Notes: generated by a model from the sequence alone, not told the origin. Numbered from the stretch's first letter, positions 1 to 8,979 are shown. The stretch: DNA of 64,000 bases from an uncultured Lachnospiraceae bacterium (GCA_947589305.1 CANQAP010000002.1:242458-306457); one strand, 5' to 3'. Program-made: numbers and translations.

Positions 1-2
1 GT

Positions 3-1262
3 TTGGCAGAATTACAGGAAGAACTGGCAAATATGAAAGAAAATTTTGCCGGTGCAAAAGCAGACTGGGAAAAGGAGAAGCAGGAAGTCGAACGGGTAAC
101 AAAATTACGGGAAGAGATAGAAGCGCTGAGCAATCAGATCCAGATCGCCCAGAGAAACTATGACTTGGAAAAAGCAGCGGAATTACAATATGGCAGACTG
201 CCGGAATTGCAGCAGGAATTGGAACGGGAAGAAGAACGTATGCGGCATGAAGAACATACTTTGATTCATGAAAGCGTAACGGATGAAGAAATCGCAAAGA
301 TTATTTCACGCTGGACAGGCATACCGGTTGCAAAACTGACGGAGAGCGAGAGGAATAAGACGCTGCATCTGGATCAAGAATTACAGAAACGCGTGATTGG
401 ACAGGAGGAAGCCGTATCGTTAGTAAGCGAAGCGATTCTGCGTTCCAAGGCGGGGATCAAGGATCCGAGCAAGCCAATCGGTTCCTTCTTATTCTTAGGA
501 CCGACCGGTGTCGGAAAAACGGAATTGGCAAAAACGCTGGCAGCCAGCCTGTTTGATGACGAAAATAATATGATACGTATCGATATGAGTGAATATATGG
601 AAAAGCATTCGGTTGCACGGCTGATCGGAGCGCCTCCGGGCTATGTCGGATACGATGAAGGCGGGCAGTTGACCGAAGCCGTACGCCGCAGACCATATTC
701 GGTCGTCCTCTTTGATGAGGTGGAAAAAGCCCATCCGGATGTATTTCATGTCTTGCTTCAAGTCTTAGATGACGGACGTATTACAGATTCCAAAGGAAAA
801 ACGGTGGATTTTAAGAATACGATTCTGATCATGACTTCCAATATCGGCTCTCAGGATTTGTTGGAAGGGATCGATGAAAACGGAGAGATTCGGCAGGAGG
901 CACAGCATGCGGTCATGGAGGAATTGAAACTGCATTTCCGACCGGAATTTCTAAACCGTTTGGACGAGATTATTTTATTCAAACCATTGACAAAGGAAAA
1001 TATCGGCAGTATTGTGGACTTATTGATCGCGGAGCTGAATCAACGGTTACTGGACAAAGAAGTGCAGATCACGGTCACTCCGGAAGCAAAGACATTCATT
1101 ATCAATCATGGATACCATGCCGTATACGGGGCGAGACCATTGAAACGATATATACAAAAGAATGTAGAAACTTTAGTTGCCAGAATGATGCTCTCAGATG
1201 CTTTGGAACTCAACCAGACGATTGTGGTTGACGTGGAGCAGGGAGAACTGGTTGTGCGGTAA
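3..1262 (+). CDS. clpB: ClpB disaggregase, C-terminal half (5' end cut by window)
   Basis: ATP-dependent protein disaggregase that, with DnaK, pulls polypeptides out of aggregates in the cytosol. The visible 419 residues begin inside the coiled-coil middle domain (charged heptads up to about residue 90). The second AAA+ module follows, with Walker A GPTGVGKT near residue 169, the pore loop GYVGYDEGG, Walker [13 protein letters not shown], sensor TSNIGS, and a C-terminal D2-small domain with the GARPLKR sensor-2 motif. The middle domain separates ClpB from ClpC and ClpA. The true start lies upstream of the window; the reading frame is open from base 3. Only 13 bases separate its stop from the next gene, and no terminator is visible there. 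Confidence 0.95.
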   Translation: MAELQEELANMKENFAGAKADWEKEKQEVERVTKLREEIEALSNQIQIAQRNYDLEKAAELQYGRLPELQQELEREEERMRHEEHTLIHESVTDEEIAKIISRWTGIPVAKLTESERNKTLHLDQELQKRVIGQEEAVSLVSEAILRSKAGIKDPSKPIGSFLFLGPTGVGKTELAKTLAASLFDDENNMIRIDMSEYMEKHSVARLIGAPPGYVGYDEGGQLTEAVRRRPYSVVLFDEVEKAHPDVFHVLLQVLDDGRITDSKGKTVDFKNTILIMTSNIGSQDLLEGIDENGEIRQEAQHAVMEELKLHFRPEFLNRLDEIILFKPLTKENIGSIVDLLIAELNQRLLDKEVQITVTPEAKTFIINHGYHAVYGARPLKRYIQKNVETLVARMMLSDALELNQTIVVDVEQGELVVR

Positions 1263-1275
1263 TGAAATATAGAGT

Positions 1276-2067
1276 ATGTGTGAAAAAGAATTATGTGCAA
1301 AAGCAAACGGCTTCTTTCTGACAGGCAGTGCGTTGAAAATCATAGCATTGGTCTGTATGTTGATCGACCACACAGCCTGTACGGTCGTGAATGATCTGTG
1401 CCATGAGGAAATCATGGCGGCTGTGCAGACCGGGAATGTTTCGACGGAATATACCGTCTACATAGTCATGCGGGCGATCGGACGGTTAGCATTTCCGATT
1501 TACATTTTTTTATTGACGGAAGGATTACAGCATACGAGAGATAAACGGATGTATTTTGTCCGTATGCTTTTCTTTGCCGGCGTGTCGGAGATCCCCTTTG
1601 ATTTAGCCATGAATCTTTCCAAACAGGAGATTTTTGCAGGAAAAATCATAGAATTTCATAGTCAAAATGTGTTTTGGACGTTGAGTTTGGGATTGTTGGT
1701 TATGATTGGTATGGAAACCATACAGAATACAAACTGGCGTTTGTGGATAAAAGTGATATGGAATCTGGGTATGACATTGGCGGCTATGGCGGCTGCGGAT
1801 CTGCTTCACACCGATTATGGAGCCATTGGCGTCTTAGCGATCGTTATGATGTATCTGTTACGGCGTAAGAAGATGCTGGCGTTTTCTGCAGCAGTCATAG
1901 TCCTGCTCGCTTCGAGTTGGCTGGAAGTGTTTGCATTTGCCGCATGCTTACCGTTGGCATATTATAACGGAAGACGTGGATGGAAGGGCAAATGGCTGTT
2001 TTATGTGTTCTATCCACTTCATCTATTGCTGTTATGGCTGTTTTGCGTGGCGGCGGGACTGCGTTAG
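1276..2067 (+). CDS. TraX family membrane protein
   Basis: A 263-residue polytopic membrane protein of the TraX family, named after the F-plasmid pilin N-acetylase; in Firmicutes the chromosomal members have no proven substrate. The family signature is near the N-terminus: a hydrophobic helix ending in LIDH at about residues 25-37, then RAIGRLAFPIYIFLLTEG and RMLFFAGVSEIPFDL. About eight hydrophobic segments follow, ending in a leucine-rich helix at the C-terminus. The ATG has no clear Shine-Dalgarno sequence, so translation may be coupled to clpB. No sign of a conjugative element is seen around it, so an envelope acyltransferase-like role is only inferred. Confidence 0.8.
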   Translation: MCEKELCAKANGFFLTGSALKIIALVCMLIDHTACTVVNDLCHEEIMAAVQTGNVSTEYTVYIVMRAIGRLAFPIYIFLLTEGLQHTRDKRMYFVRMLFFAGVSEIPFDLAMNLSKQEIFAGKIIEFHSQNVFWTLSLGLLVMIGMETIQNTNWRLWIKVIWNLGMTLAAMAAADLLHTDYGAIGVLAIVMMYLLRRKKMLAFSAAVIVLLASSWLEVFAFAACLPLAYYNGRRGWKGKWLFYVFYPLHLLLLWLFCVAAGLR

Positions 2068-2144
2068 AAGCCGGGCGGCTGTATAGCTATGCGGCAGATC
2101 TTGACGGTCTTCATGAAAATCTTGACAAATTTGGAGTAAAGAAT

Positions 2145-2459
2145 ATGTTAACACCAAGTAAAGAGGCATTAAAGCGGAAATTTGAAAAACATAGGGAAAC
2201 CAAAGAATACCGGGAAGAATTTGAACGGCTGATGGAACTGCAGTTTCAGGATTTTATGAAGGAATTTTTGGACTTCCATACGCGTGTCACGGAAGATATG
2301 ATGGATGAAATCAAGCATCCCAATCCGAGTATCGAAGAGCGGGAATGGTTTTATCTGTATTATGGCGGAGAATTGTACAGTGATGTGATCAAGGCAAAAA
2401 AATGGGGAAGAATGGTAGATCTGGCATTGGAGTTGATTGACAAGGAGCAACAAAATTAA
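2145..2459 (+). CDS. hypothetical protein, small, charged, helical
   Basis: A 104-residue soluble protein with no recognised family. It is rich in Glu, Lys and aromatic residues, and most of it reads as amphipathic helix (positions 5-45), followed by a Pro-Asn stretch and a YLYYGGELY segment. The frame is open further upstream into the end of the TraX gene. The ATG at 2145 was chosen because a GGAG sits 8 bases before it and the upstream extension would overlap TraX by 88 bases. It lies between TraX and a TetR regulator with no terminator on either side. Function unknown. Confidence 0.6.
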   Translation: MLTPSKEALKRKFEKHRETKEYREEFERLMELQFQDFMKEFLDFHTRVTEDMMDEIKHPNPSIEEREWFYLYYGGELYSDVIKAKKWGRMVDLALELIDKEQQN

Positions 2460-2507
2460 TACAATATACTTGTTATGAACGAATGAGAGACAGGCAGGAG
2501 AGATTTC

Positions 2508-3068
2508 GTGAAACAGCAGATTACAAAAAATGCAATAGAAACCGCTTTTTTAAAACTACTGAAGGAACGGAATTTTGAAAAGGTTATGGTAAAAGATATT
2601 GTAGAGGAATGCGGGCTGACAAGAAATACCTTTTACTATTATTATGATGACACCTATCATATTGTGGAAGATATCTTAGAACGGGAAGTGCTGCGGATCT
2701 TGGATGAGATGAAACATGGCACTCCGTTTCTGAAATCCTTGGAAGATGTGCTGGAATACTTGGATGAAAATCCGAAGATCGCCCGCCATTTGTTCACTTC
2801 TGCAAAAAAAGATGATATGTATCGTTATGTACGGAGTACGGCGGAAATTCTGCTGCGACAGTCCATAGAGATATCTGCCAAAGACGCCGTCATTTCGGAA
2901 CAGGATAAAACAACGATCGTCAATACATGCAAATATGTCTTTCAGGGAATGATCGAAGAATGGATAGAAAATAATTGCAGAACCTCCCTCAAAGCCGAGG
3001 CAGAAAATGTCTGGCGGCTCTTCGATGCGGTTCTGCTTTCGGCAGTCAAAAATGCCAATCGAACATGA
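2508..3068 (+). CDS. TetR/AcrR family transcriptional regulator
   Basis: A 186-residue regulator with an N-terminal TetR helix-turn-helix. The core is at about residues 20-50 (VKDIVEECGLTRNTFYYYY), followed by an all-helical ligand-binding domain of the type in which the effector is usually a small hydrophobic molecule. The GTG start follows an AGGAGAG ribosome binding site. It is closed off downstream by a strong terminator, so it is not co-transcribed with the acyltransferase that follows. The position directly before a fatty-acid-like cluster makes that cluster a plausible target, but no operator was identified; this is inference. Confidence 0.8.
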   Translation: MKQQITKNAIETAFLKLLKERNFEKVMVKDIVEECGLTRNTFYYYYDDTYHIVEDILEREVLRILDEMKHGTPFLKSLEDVLEYLDENPKIARHLFTSAKKDDMYRYVRSTAEILLRQSIEISAKDAVISEQDKTTIVNTCKYVFQGMIEEWIENNCRTSLKAEAENVWRLFDAVLLSAVKNANRT

Positions 3069-3079
3069 TCTTTTTTAGT

Positions 3080-3141
3080 ACAAATTCGGCTTTGTGTATG
3101 GTTTTTGCACACGAAGCCGAATTTGTTTCTTTTCTTTTTTT
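3080..3141 (+). terminator. rho-independent terminator after the TetR gene
   Basis: A near-perfect inverted repeat pairs 3080-3096 (acaaattcggctttgtg) with the complementary arm ending at 3126, around a short T-rich loop. It is followed by a pyrimidine/T-rich run to 3141. This separates the regulator from the acyltransferase operon. Confidence 0.85.
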
Positions 3142-3203
3142 ACATTTATTGATATATTTTCACATGATAGTTTTAAAAACCATGTCACATTGTCAAAGAA
3201 AGC

Positions 3204-3890
3204 GTGGTAGAAATGATGCGTGCTGTCATACAGGGATTATTAAGAGGAATCATACGGCTTGGCATATATATTGCATATCGTCCCAAAGTGGAATATGTGA
3301 ATCCGGACGTCATGGCGACGGATCAACCGTTGATCTTTATCTGCAATCATATGAGTCATAACGACGGGGCTTTGATCGCTTCCGTCTTACATAAAAAAAA
3401 GCCATATTTTTTAATTGCAAAAGATTGGTATGAAAAAAAACAGTTTGGTGGTTTTTTACGGGTATATGGAAGCGTGCCGGTAGACCGGGAAGGAATGGAT
3501 ACGGAATGGTTTGATGCCTGTAGAAAACTGGTGGAAGCAGGCACTTCCATTTTAATCTTTCCGGAAGGAAAGACTTCTAAGGGTGATATGAATCCGTTTC
3601 AGCCGGGATTTGCCGTGCTGGCAGAAAAGACGGGAGCCAAGGTCGTGGAATGCGCACATGTCGGTGCATATAAGATCTTGTTTGGGGAACGAAAACGGAT
3701 TCAGATAGGCGATGCGTATTCGTTGGCATGTCCGAAGGAAATTAGGAAATCCATCTATGCCAAACAGGTGGCGGCAGAGGCGAAAGAACACATTGCATCT
3801 ATGAAACAGGCGTTATATGCACAAAGCGGTAAGCGGGATCGCACAGACACGGAGCCGTTATCAGAGGCAGCGGTTACCACTGACCGCTAA
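3204..3890 (+). CDS. PlsC-like lysophospholipid acyltransferase
   Basis: Membrane-associated glycerophospholipid acyltransferase, 228 residues. It carries the family's NH-x4-D catalytic motif (NHMSHND at about residue 50), the block LRVYGSVPVDREG, and the FPEGKTS motif near residue 118. Family members transfer an acyl chain from acyl-ACP or acyl-phosphate/CoA to lysophosphatidate or a related acceptor. The GTG at 3204 is weakly supported; an ATG at 3213 is an equally good start, and neither has a strong ribosome binding site. The following ACP and ketosynthase genes suggest that it uses the acyl product of that pathway. This is inferred from gene order only. Confidence 0.85.
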   Translation: MVEMMRAVIQGLLRGIIRLGIYIAYRPKVEYVNPDVMATDQPLIFICNHMSHNDGALIASVLHKKKPYFLIAKDWYEKKQFGGFLRVYGSVPVDREGMDTEWFDACRKLVEAGTSILIFPEGKTSKGDMNPFQPGFAVLAEKTGAKVVECAHVGAYKILFGERKRIQIGDAYSLACPKEIRKSIYAKQVAAEAKEHIASMKQALYAQSGKRDRTDTEPLSEAAVTTDR

Positions 3891-3942
3891 ACGGATCATG
3901 AAACGTTAGGTGCCACTGGCACTTGATGGGAGCGGTTGCTCC
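3869..3942 (+). other. pair of short hairpins before the acyl carrier protein gene
   Basis: Two small inverted repeats sit in tandem. AGCGGT (3869-3874) pairs with ACCGCT (3883-3888) across the stop codon of the acyltransferase gene. GGAGC (3929-3933) pairs with GCTCC (3938-3942). Neither is followed by a T-run, so they are not ordinary terminators. They may be mRNA-processing or stability elements between plsC-like and ACP genes, which often need different expression levels. Their role is unknown. Confidence 0.35.
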
Positions 3943-3980
3943 GAATATAGGAATTTATAAACAGAAAGGAAGTAATTAGG

Positions 3981-4229
3981 ATGGAAAAAACAGAAGTAGC
4001 AGCAAAGATCAAGGCAATGTTGATTGAGAATTTAAGAATCCCGGAGGAGATTTTAGAGGATGATTCTGAACTGTTCGGCGGCGATATCGGTTTGGATTCT
4101 GTTGACTCCCTTGAAATCATTGCCGGAATTGATGATATGTTCGGTGTGAACATGACAGGTGTTGACAAGACAAATTTCAGGGATATTAATGCGTTAGCGA
4201 ATTATGTAGTGGAACATGCGGAGGCTTAA
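3981..4229 (+). CDS. acyl carrier protein
   Basis: An 82-residue acidic four-helix acyl carrier protein. The phosphopantetheine attachment serine is Ser40 in GLDSVDSLEI, a variant of the usual DSL motif, followed by helix II and the typical C-terminal ALANYV segment. AAAGGAAG lies upstream of the ATG. It ends 3 bases before the ketosynthase gene, so the two are almost certainly translated together. The altered DSV sequence and the context suggest a dedicated carrier for this cluster rather than the housekeeping AcpP. Confidence 0.9.
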   Translation: MEKTEVAAKIKAMLIENLRIPEEILEDDSELFGGDIGLDSVDSLEIIAGIDDMFGVNMTGVDKTNFRDINALANYVVEHAEA

Positions 4230-4232
4230 TTC

Positions 4233-6428
4233 ATGAAAAAACGATGTGTCATTACCGGCTTGGGCATCATCTGTCCGATTGGTAATAATATAGAAGAAAG
4301 CTGGAACAGTATAAAAAACGGACGGTCGGGAATCGCAAAGGTTAAGTCTGTGAATACGGAAGGATGTTATGCAGATCTGGGCGGTGAAGTCCATTATGAT
4401 GCACTGCCGGCGCCTCAATATGATCGTTCCGTCCGTTTGTGCATTCAGGCGGCACAGGAAGCGATTCAGGATGCCGGAATTCAGGACAAGGAAGTCGGCG
4501 TGATCGTTGGAAGCTGTATCGGAGGCGCGGTCAGCATTGATGAATACCTGACGGCTCAAAAGCAGGGGATTCAGAAAGACGACTGCATTGTAAATATGGC
4601 GGCTTCTTCCATTGCGAACCATGTATCCGCATATTTCGGATTACACGGAGCGACGGCGAATATCGTAAATGCCTGTGCGGCAGGTACGATGAGTATTTCT
4701 TATGCCTGTGATCTGATCCGTTCGGGAAACGGCAGTATGTTTTTGGCAGGCGGTACAGATCCGTTTTCATCATTGGCATTCGCAGGTTTCCATGCACTTC
4801 ACGCATTGTCGGTAGAAAGCTGTTCGCCATTGAACCATAGTAACGGGATTACATTGGGTGAAGGTTCCGGTATCCTGCTGGTTGAGGAATATGAACATGC
4901 CGTGGCAAGAGGCGCAAAGATATATTGTGAAGTGGCAGGGTATGGCGTCAACGGCGACGCATATCATATCACGGCACCGGACCCGACCGGTCAGGGGCAG
5001 ATGGATGTCATTCGACGGGCGTTGCATGCGGCAGGAGTGACACCGGATGATATTGATTATGTCAATGCTCACGGGACAGGCACAGCCAAAAACGATGAGG
5101 CGGAATTTTTATCACTGCATACGATTTTTGACGGCACGGATGTATCAGTCAGTTCTACAAAATCCATGACCGGACACTGCTTGGGGGCAGCGGGAGCCGT
5201 GGAAGCAGTCTTTACCGTAAAAGCAGTCAGTGAAAATGTACTGCCGCCAACGATCGGATATTCGGAAGAAGATCGCACCGCTTTGGAAGAGAAGGCAGGA
5301 GGATTAGATTTTGTGGCTAACGACAGCAGAAGCAAGGAAATTTCGATGGCAATGTCAAATTCATTTGCATTTGGCGGCACCAACGCAAGTATCATCTTTG
5401 CGAAAAAAGAACTTCAGCCACAGGATACACCTAAGAAAAAACGGATATTCATTACTGGTTTCGGTCAGGTGATGAGTCAGGATACGGGAACGCCGGTTGC
5501 AGGTCTGACATTAGATATGAAAGACTTTACAGAACGCGGCGTCAAATTAGGCGTATTTCGAAAATTGGATAAATTCAGTCAGTTACAGTTGATCAGCGGC
5601 ATTGACGCTTTAAGTTGTGCGAAGATATCGGTAACGGAAGATAACGAACGAAAGATCGGTATGATCATCGGTACATCGGCGGGACCGGTAACAGAAGTTT
5701 CTAATTTTCAGAAAAATATCTGTGAAAAGGGAACGACGGCAGGAAGTGCCTTTACTTTTCCGAATACCGTATATAATGCAGCCGGCGGACATTTTTCAAT
5801 TTTTATGAAGACAAAAGGATATTGTGCAACCGTTGCAAACGGAACGCAGGCGGGTATTCAGAGTATCTGCTATGCTTATGACGTGTTGCAACAGGGAAAT
5901 GAAGATATCATGTTGGCTGCAGGAACGGATGAAGGCTCCGATATGGTAACCTATTTTTATGAACACAGCGGCATCAACGGGGACCGTACATTAGGAGAGG
6001 GCAGTTCTACGATCTGTCTGGAAACAGAAGCCAGCGTAACACAACGGGAAGCGGTGACATACGCCGAGGTAGCAGGTTATGCCTGCACGCATTCATCCGG
6101 TATGGAGGATTACACGGAAGCAACCGCGATCAAAGATGCAGTCATGTCAGCACTGGCAAAGGCGGATATGCAGACGGAAGATGTGGATGCGGTCTATGCG
6201 ATCACGGGAAATCTGCCGGATGGAGAGGCACAGAGAGCGGTATTATCAGATATATTCCCGCATGTCGAGACGATAGATGTGCGGCAGCAGACCGGCGACT
6301 GCCGGGCAGCCAGTGCGAATGCGCAAGTGGCTGAGGCGGCGCAAGCCATCTATCAGAAAAAGATCGCAGTTGCTTTGGCAGTGTCATATGGCTGCGGTTC
6401 CTATTCAGCTATCGTATTAAAGGGATGA
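4233..6428 (+). CDS. fused ketosynthase / chain-length-factor-like protein (KS-CLF)
   Basis: A 731-residue protein with two thiolase-fold ketosynthase domains in tandem. Domain 1 (about 1-395) is a normal FabF-type condensing enzyme with catalytic Cys148 (VNACAAGT), His280 (NAHGTGT) and His315 (TGHCLGAAG). Domain 2 (about 403-731) keeps the fold landmarks (FITGFG, AAGTDEG, TLGEGS). It has Thr538/Gln539 where the active-site Cys should be, lacks the first His (ITGNLPDG), and has Asp689 in place of the second (TGDC). It therefore resembles the inactive chain-length-factor partner of type II polyketide synthases, here covalently joined. There is no internal stop or frameshift. Product unknown; it could be an unusual fatty acyl or polyene chain. 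Flanked by ACP and FabG-like genes. Confidence 0.85.
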   Translation: MKKRCVITGLGIICPIGNNIEESWNSIKNGRSGIAKVKSVNTEGCYADLGGEVHYDALPAPQYDRSVRLCIQAAQEAIQDAGIQDKEVGVIVGSCIGGAVSIDEYLTAQKQGIQKDDCIVNMAASSIANHVSAYFGLHGATANIVNACAAGTMSISYACDLIRSGNGSMFLAGGTDPFSSLAFAGFHALHALSVESCSPLNHSNGITLGEGSGILLVEEYEHAVARGAKIYCEVAGYGVNGDAYHITAPDPTGQGQMDVIRRALHAAGVTPDDIDYVNAHGTGTAKNDEAEFLSLHTIFDGTDVSVSSTKSMTGHCLGAAGAVEAVFTVKAVSENVLPPTIGYSEEDRTALEEKAGGLDFVANDSRSKEISMAMSNSFAFGGTNASIIFAKKELQPQDTPKKKRIFITGFGQVMSQDTGTPVAGLTLDMKDFTERGVKLGVFRKLDKFSQLQLISGIDALSCAKISVTEDNERKIGMIIGTSAGPVTEVSNFQKNICEKGTTAGSAFTFPNTVYNAAGGHFSIFMKTKGYCATVANGTQAGIQSICYAYDVLQQGNEDIMLAAGTDEGSDMVTYFYEHSGINGDRTLGEGSSTICLETEASVTQREAVTYAEVAGYACTHSSGMEDYTEATAIKDAVMSALAKADMQTEDVDAVYAITGNLPDGEAQRAVLSDIFPHVETIDVRQQTGDCRAASANAQVAEAAQAIYQKKIAVALAVSYGCGSYSAIVLKG

Positions 6429-6453
6429 TATTCGAAACGGAAAGGAGATAGAT

Positions 6454-7185
6454 ATGGGTACAGCAGTGGTAACAGGCGCTTCCAGAGGAATCGGCAGAGC
6501 CTGTGCGATCGAGTTGGCAAAACACGGGTATGATATTGTTGTCAATTATGTTTCCAATGAAGCGGCGGCGCAGAAAGTGGTGGAAGAAATCGAAACACTG
6601 GGGCAAAAGGCACTTGCCATTCAGGCGGACACCTCGGATCTAAAAGAGGTGCAGGCAATGTTCCGCACGGCGGGTAAGACATTCGAAAGTATAGATGTTC
6701 TAGTGAACAATGCGGGGGTAGTAGACGATCAGTATCTGCTGATGCTGCCGGAAGACTCATTGGAACGGAGTTTAGATATCAATATTAAGGGATATTTTCA
6801 TTGCGCACAGAATGCGGCACTCAAAATGATGCGAAAAAAGAAAGGATGTATCGTGAATATTTCTTCGGTCAGTTCGGTTGTTGCGATTGCCGGACAGAGT
6901 GTATACAGCGCTACAAAAGGAGCGGTCAATGCCATGACGGCGACCTTGGCAAAGGAACTGGCGCAGTATGGGATCCGAGTCAATGCAGTGGCACCGGGTT
7001 TTATTCAGACAGATATGATCGATCAGATTCCGGAGGATCAGAGACAAGCTCATCTGAAACAAGTGCCGCTAGGCAGATTCGGAGAAGCGGAGGAGGTCGC
7101 AAAGCTGGTCTGCATGCTGTGTTCGGATACGATGTCATATGTCACCGGTCAGACGATCATTATGGACGGAGGACTTAGCTTATGA
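6454..7185 (+). CDS. 3-oxoacyl-[ACP] reductase, FabG-like SDR
   Basis: A short-chain dehydrogenase/reductase of 243 residues that would reduce the beta-ketoacyl intermediate made by the adjacent ketosynthase, using NADPH. The Rossmann glycine motif TGASRGIG is at residues 7-14, NNAG is at 85-88, the catalytic Ser is in NISS (about 138), and Tyr151/Lys155 are in YSATK. The GAAAGGAGATAGAT ribosome binding site supports the ATG. The stop overlaps the next start by 4 bases (ATGA). The gene is probably a cluster-specific paralogue, because a typical housekeeping fab operon (fabH-fabD-fabG-acpP-fabF-acc) is not present here. Confidence 0.85.
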   Translation: MGTAVVTGASRGIGRACAIELAKHGYDIVVNYVSNEAAAQKVVEEIETLGQKALAIQADTSDLKEVQAMFRTAGKTFESIDVLVNNAGVVDDQYLLMLPEDSLERSLDINIKGYFHCAQNAALKMMRKKKGCIVNISSVSSVVAIAGQSVYSATKGAVNAMTATLAKELAQYGIRVNAVAPGFIQTDMIDQIPEDQRQAHLKQVPLGRFGEAEEVAKLVCMLCSDTMSYVTGQTIIMDGGLSL

Positions 7186-7631
7186 ATCTTTTGGAGATTA
7201 ACGAACGTATCAGACAGAGACCGCCGTTTCAGATGATTGAACGGGTGACGGCTCTGGAACCGGGAAAATCCGCAACAGGCATCAAATGCGTATCGGTAAA
7301 CGAGCCTTATTTTGAAGGACATATGCCGGGATATCCGATCATGCCGGGCGTATTGTTGATTGAAACATGCGCGCAGTTATGTTCCTTAGTCATTGAGCAG
7401 ACTGGCAGAGATGACAGCAAAATCTATGTATTACTAAAAGTCAAGGATTTTAAATTTGTAAAAGCGGTGATCCCGGGTGATCGGTTGGAGATCACAGCGG
7501 AGTGTTTGCGTGGAAACGCAGGTTTGTATGAATTTGCCGTACAGATCACATGTGATGGTCAGATGCGTGCGAAAGGTGATCTGTTGTTTACATCGGTTGA
7601 TAAAGAAAGCATATATCAGGAAGAGGTATGA
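7182..7631 (+). CDS. FabZ-like 3-hydroxyacyl-[ACP] dehydratase
   Basis: A 149-residue hot-dog fold dehydratase that would remove water from the 3-hydroxyacyl chain to give a trans-2-enoyl chain. The FabZ signature GHMPGYPIMPGVLLIE contains the catalytic His47 and Glu61. Length and layout match FabZ. It is translationally coupled to the upstream reductase by an ATGA overlap. With KS-CLF, ACP and reductase it completes one elongation/desaturation cycle apart from enoyl reduction, for which no classical gene is present in the cluster. Confidence 0.85.
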   Translation: MNLLEINERIRQRPPFQMIERVTALEPGKSATGIKCVSVNEPYFEGHMPGYPIMPGVLLIETCAQLCSLVIEQTGRDDSKIYVLLKVKDFKFVKAVIPGDRLEITAECLRGNAGLYEFAVQITCDGQMRAKGDLLFTSVDKESIYQEEV

Positions 7632-7640
7632 GGTGAAAGG

Positions 7641-8378
7641 ATGAAGGCGCTGATTTTGAACGGTAGTCCGAAAGGAGAATCCAGTAATACCATGTGGCTG
7701 ACGAATGCTTTTGTCAGCGGATTCCCGGATAGCGTGGAAGTCCGGACGATCCATCTGCGGGAGAAAGACATCCATCCGTGTATGGGATGCTTTTCCTGTT
7801 GGACTAAAACACCGGGGCAGTGTGCCATTCAGGACGATATGCAGGAAATCTACCGGGAAATTTTAGATGCGGATATCATTATAGAAAGTCTGCCTTTGTA
7901 TTTTGCAGGAATGCCATCCCGTATGCGGATGATGACGGAACGATGCTTGTTGTTTACCAAACGATACGAAGGAAGTCCGGAAGATGCCTTTCATTCCATT
8001 TTGGAGATGGAAGAACACAACTTGAAGGGAAAGCAACTGGTAGTGATCGCATCCTGCGGATATGTTTCCATGGACACCATGTTTGAGGGACTGTTAAAAG
8101 AATATGATTTAATCTGCGGAAAGGGAAACTATACGAGGATCTTATGCGCGCAAGGAGAGTTGCTTCAGGCAGGAAACCGCACCAGACAGGTGATGCAATA
8201 TCTTCAGGAAGTAAAACGGGCAGGCGAAGAGTTTATCCAGACCGGAGCCGTTTCCAAAGAACGGCAGGACATATTGGACAGGCAGATGGTGTCACCGAAA
8301 ACGTTTGAGGTATTGATCAAACGCTATTGGAGGGAACGGATGGAGACGAAAGGAAACCAAATGGGAAAGCAAGGATGA
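7641..8378 (+). CDS. NAD(P)H-dependent FMN reductase / flavodoxin-fold protein
   Basis: A 245-residue flavodoxin-like oxidoreductase. The N-terminus LILNGSPKGESSNT is the phosphate-binding loop for FMN. The CMGCFSCW cysteine cluster followed by GQCAIQDDM is typical of the iron-sulfur-flavoprotein-like/multimeric flavodoxin branch found in anaerobes. LPLYFAGMPSRMRMMTER continues the family pattern. It begins 9 bases after the dehydratase gene with a GAAAGG ribosome binding site, so it belongs to the same transcript. It could supply electrons for enoyl reduction in the pathway, but that is speculation from position. Confidence 0.75.
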   Translation: MKALILNGSPKGESSNTMWLTNAFVSGFPDSVEVRTIHLREKDIHPCMGCFSCWTKTPGQCAIQDDMQEIYREILDADIIIESLPLYFAGMPSRMRMMTERCLLFTKRYEGSPEDAFHSILEMEEHNLKGKQLVVIASCGYVSMDTMFEGLLKEYDLICGKGNYTRILCAQGELLQAGNRTRQVMQYLQEVKRAGEEFIQTGAVSKERQDILDRQMVSPKTFEVLIKRYWRERMETKGNQMGKQG

Positions 8379-8382
8379 TACA

Positions 8383-8973
8383 ATGAAAAAATATGAAATT
8401 GTCAAACAGGCAAAGATTTTTAATTTAATAATCTATTCTTTTATGGTTGCGATCGGATTATTTTTGATACTTTTCACCGGTTTATCCATGGAAACGGAGA
8501 CGGTGATTTTAAGTATTCTCTGCCTTTTGGTAGGAGGGGCAAAGATTCTGGGATATTTTTCCAATGATCTATACCGTCTGGCGTTTCAATTTGATTTTGC
8601 GATCGGGTTGTTTTTGATCATTATCGGCATTTTATCTTTGATCGTAGGACGGAACGATCCTCTTGGGATGTCCAAACTATTTGGTATCTATGTGGTGATA
8701 GACGGATTACTAAAGCTTCAGACAGCATTTGACGCGAAAAAATTCGGAATTGATAAATGGCTGGTGATCTTACTGACCGCAATCGTACTTGTGGGCAGTG
8801 GAGTTCTGACGCTGATCGCTCCGTATTCGGAACAGATTTCTCAGTTTTTGGTATTGGATATTGCCATGATGATCGATGGAGTCGTCAATATATGGATTAC
8901 GGCGTACACGGTACGCGTACGCGCAAAGAAAAAGAATCTGGAAGATCGTTTCGGATTGACAAAAGACAGGTGA
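8383..8973 (+). CDS. DUF308/HdeD-like membrane protein
   Basis: A 196-residue integral membrane protein with about six hydrophobic helices in three pairs, as in the DUF308/HdeD family. Internal similarity is visible in repeated segments such as LLVGGAKILGYF and YVVIDGLLKLQ. It lies 4 bases after the flavodoxin-like gene and is the last gene of the lipid-type operon. The C-terminal tail is basic (VRVRAKKKNLEDRF) and probably cytosolic. Function in Firmicutes unknown; an envelope or lipid-linked role would fit the neighbours. Confidence 0.7.
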   Translation: MKKYEIVKQAKIFNLIIYSFMVAIGLFLILFTGLSMETETVILSILCLLVGGAKILGYFSNDLYRLAFQFDFAIGLFLIIIGILSLIVGRNDPLGMSKLFGIYVVIDGLLKLQTAFDAKKFGIDKWLVILLTAIVLVGSGVLTLIAPYSEQISQFLVLDIAMMIDGVVNIWITAYTVRVRAKKKNLEDRFGLTKDR

Positions 8974-8979
8974 AATACC

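Noticed and set aside
6028..6428. Pseudogene decay of the second ketosynthase domain
   Set aside because: The frame is fully open and fold-forming motifs are kept; only catalytic positions are changed, as in chain-length factors.
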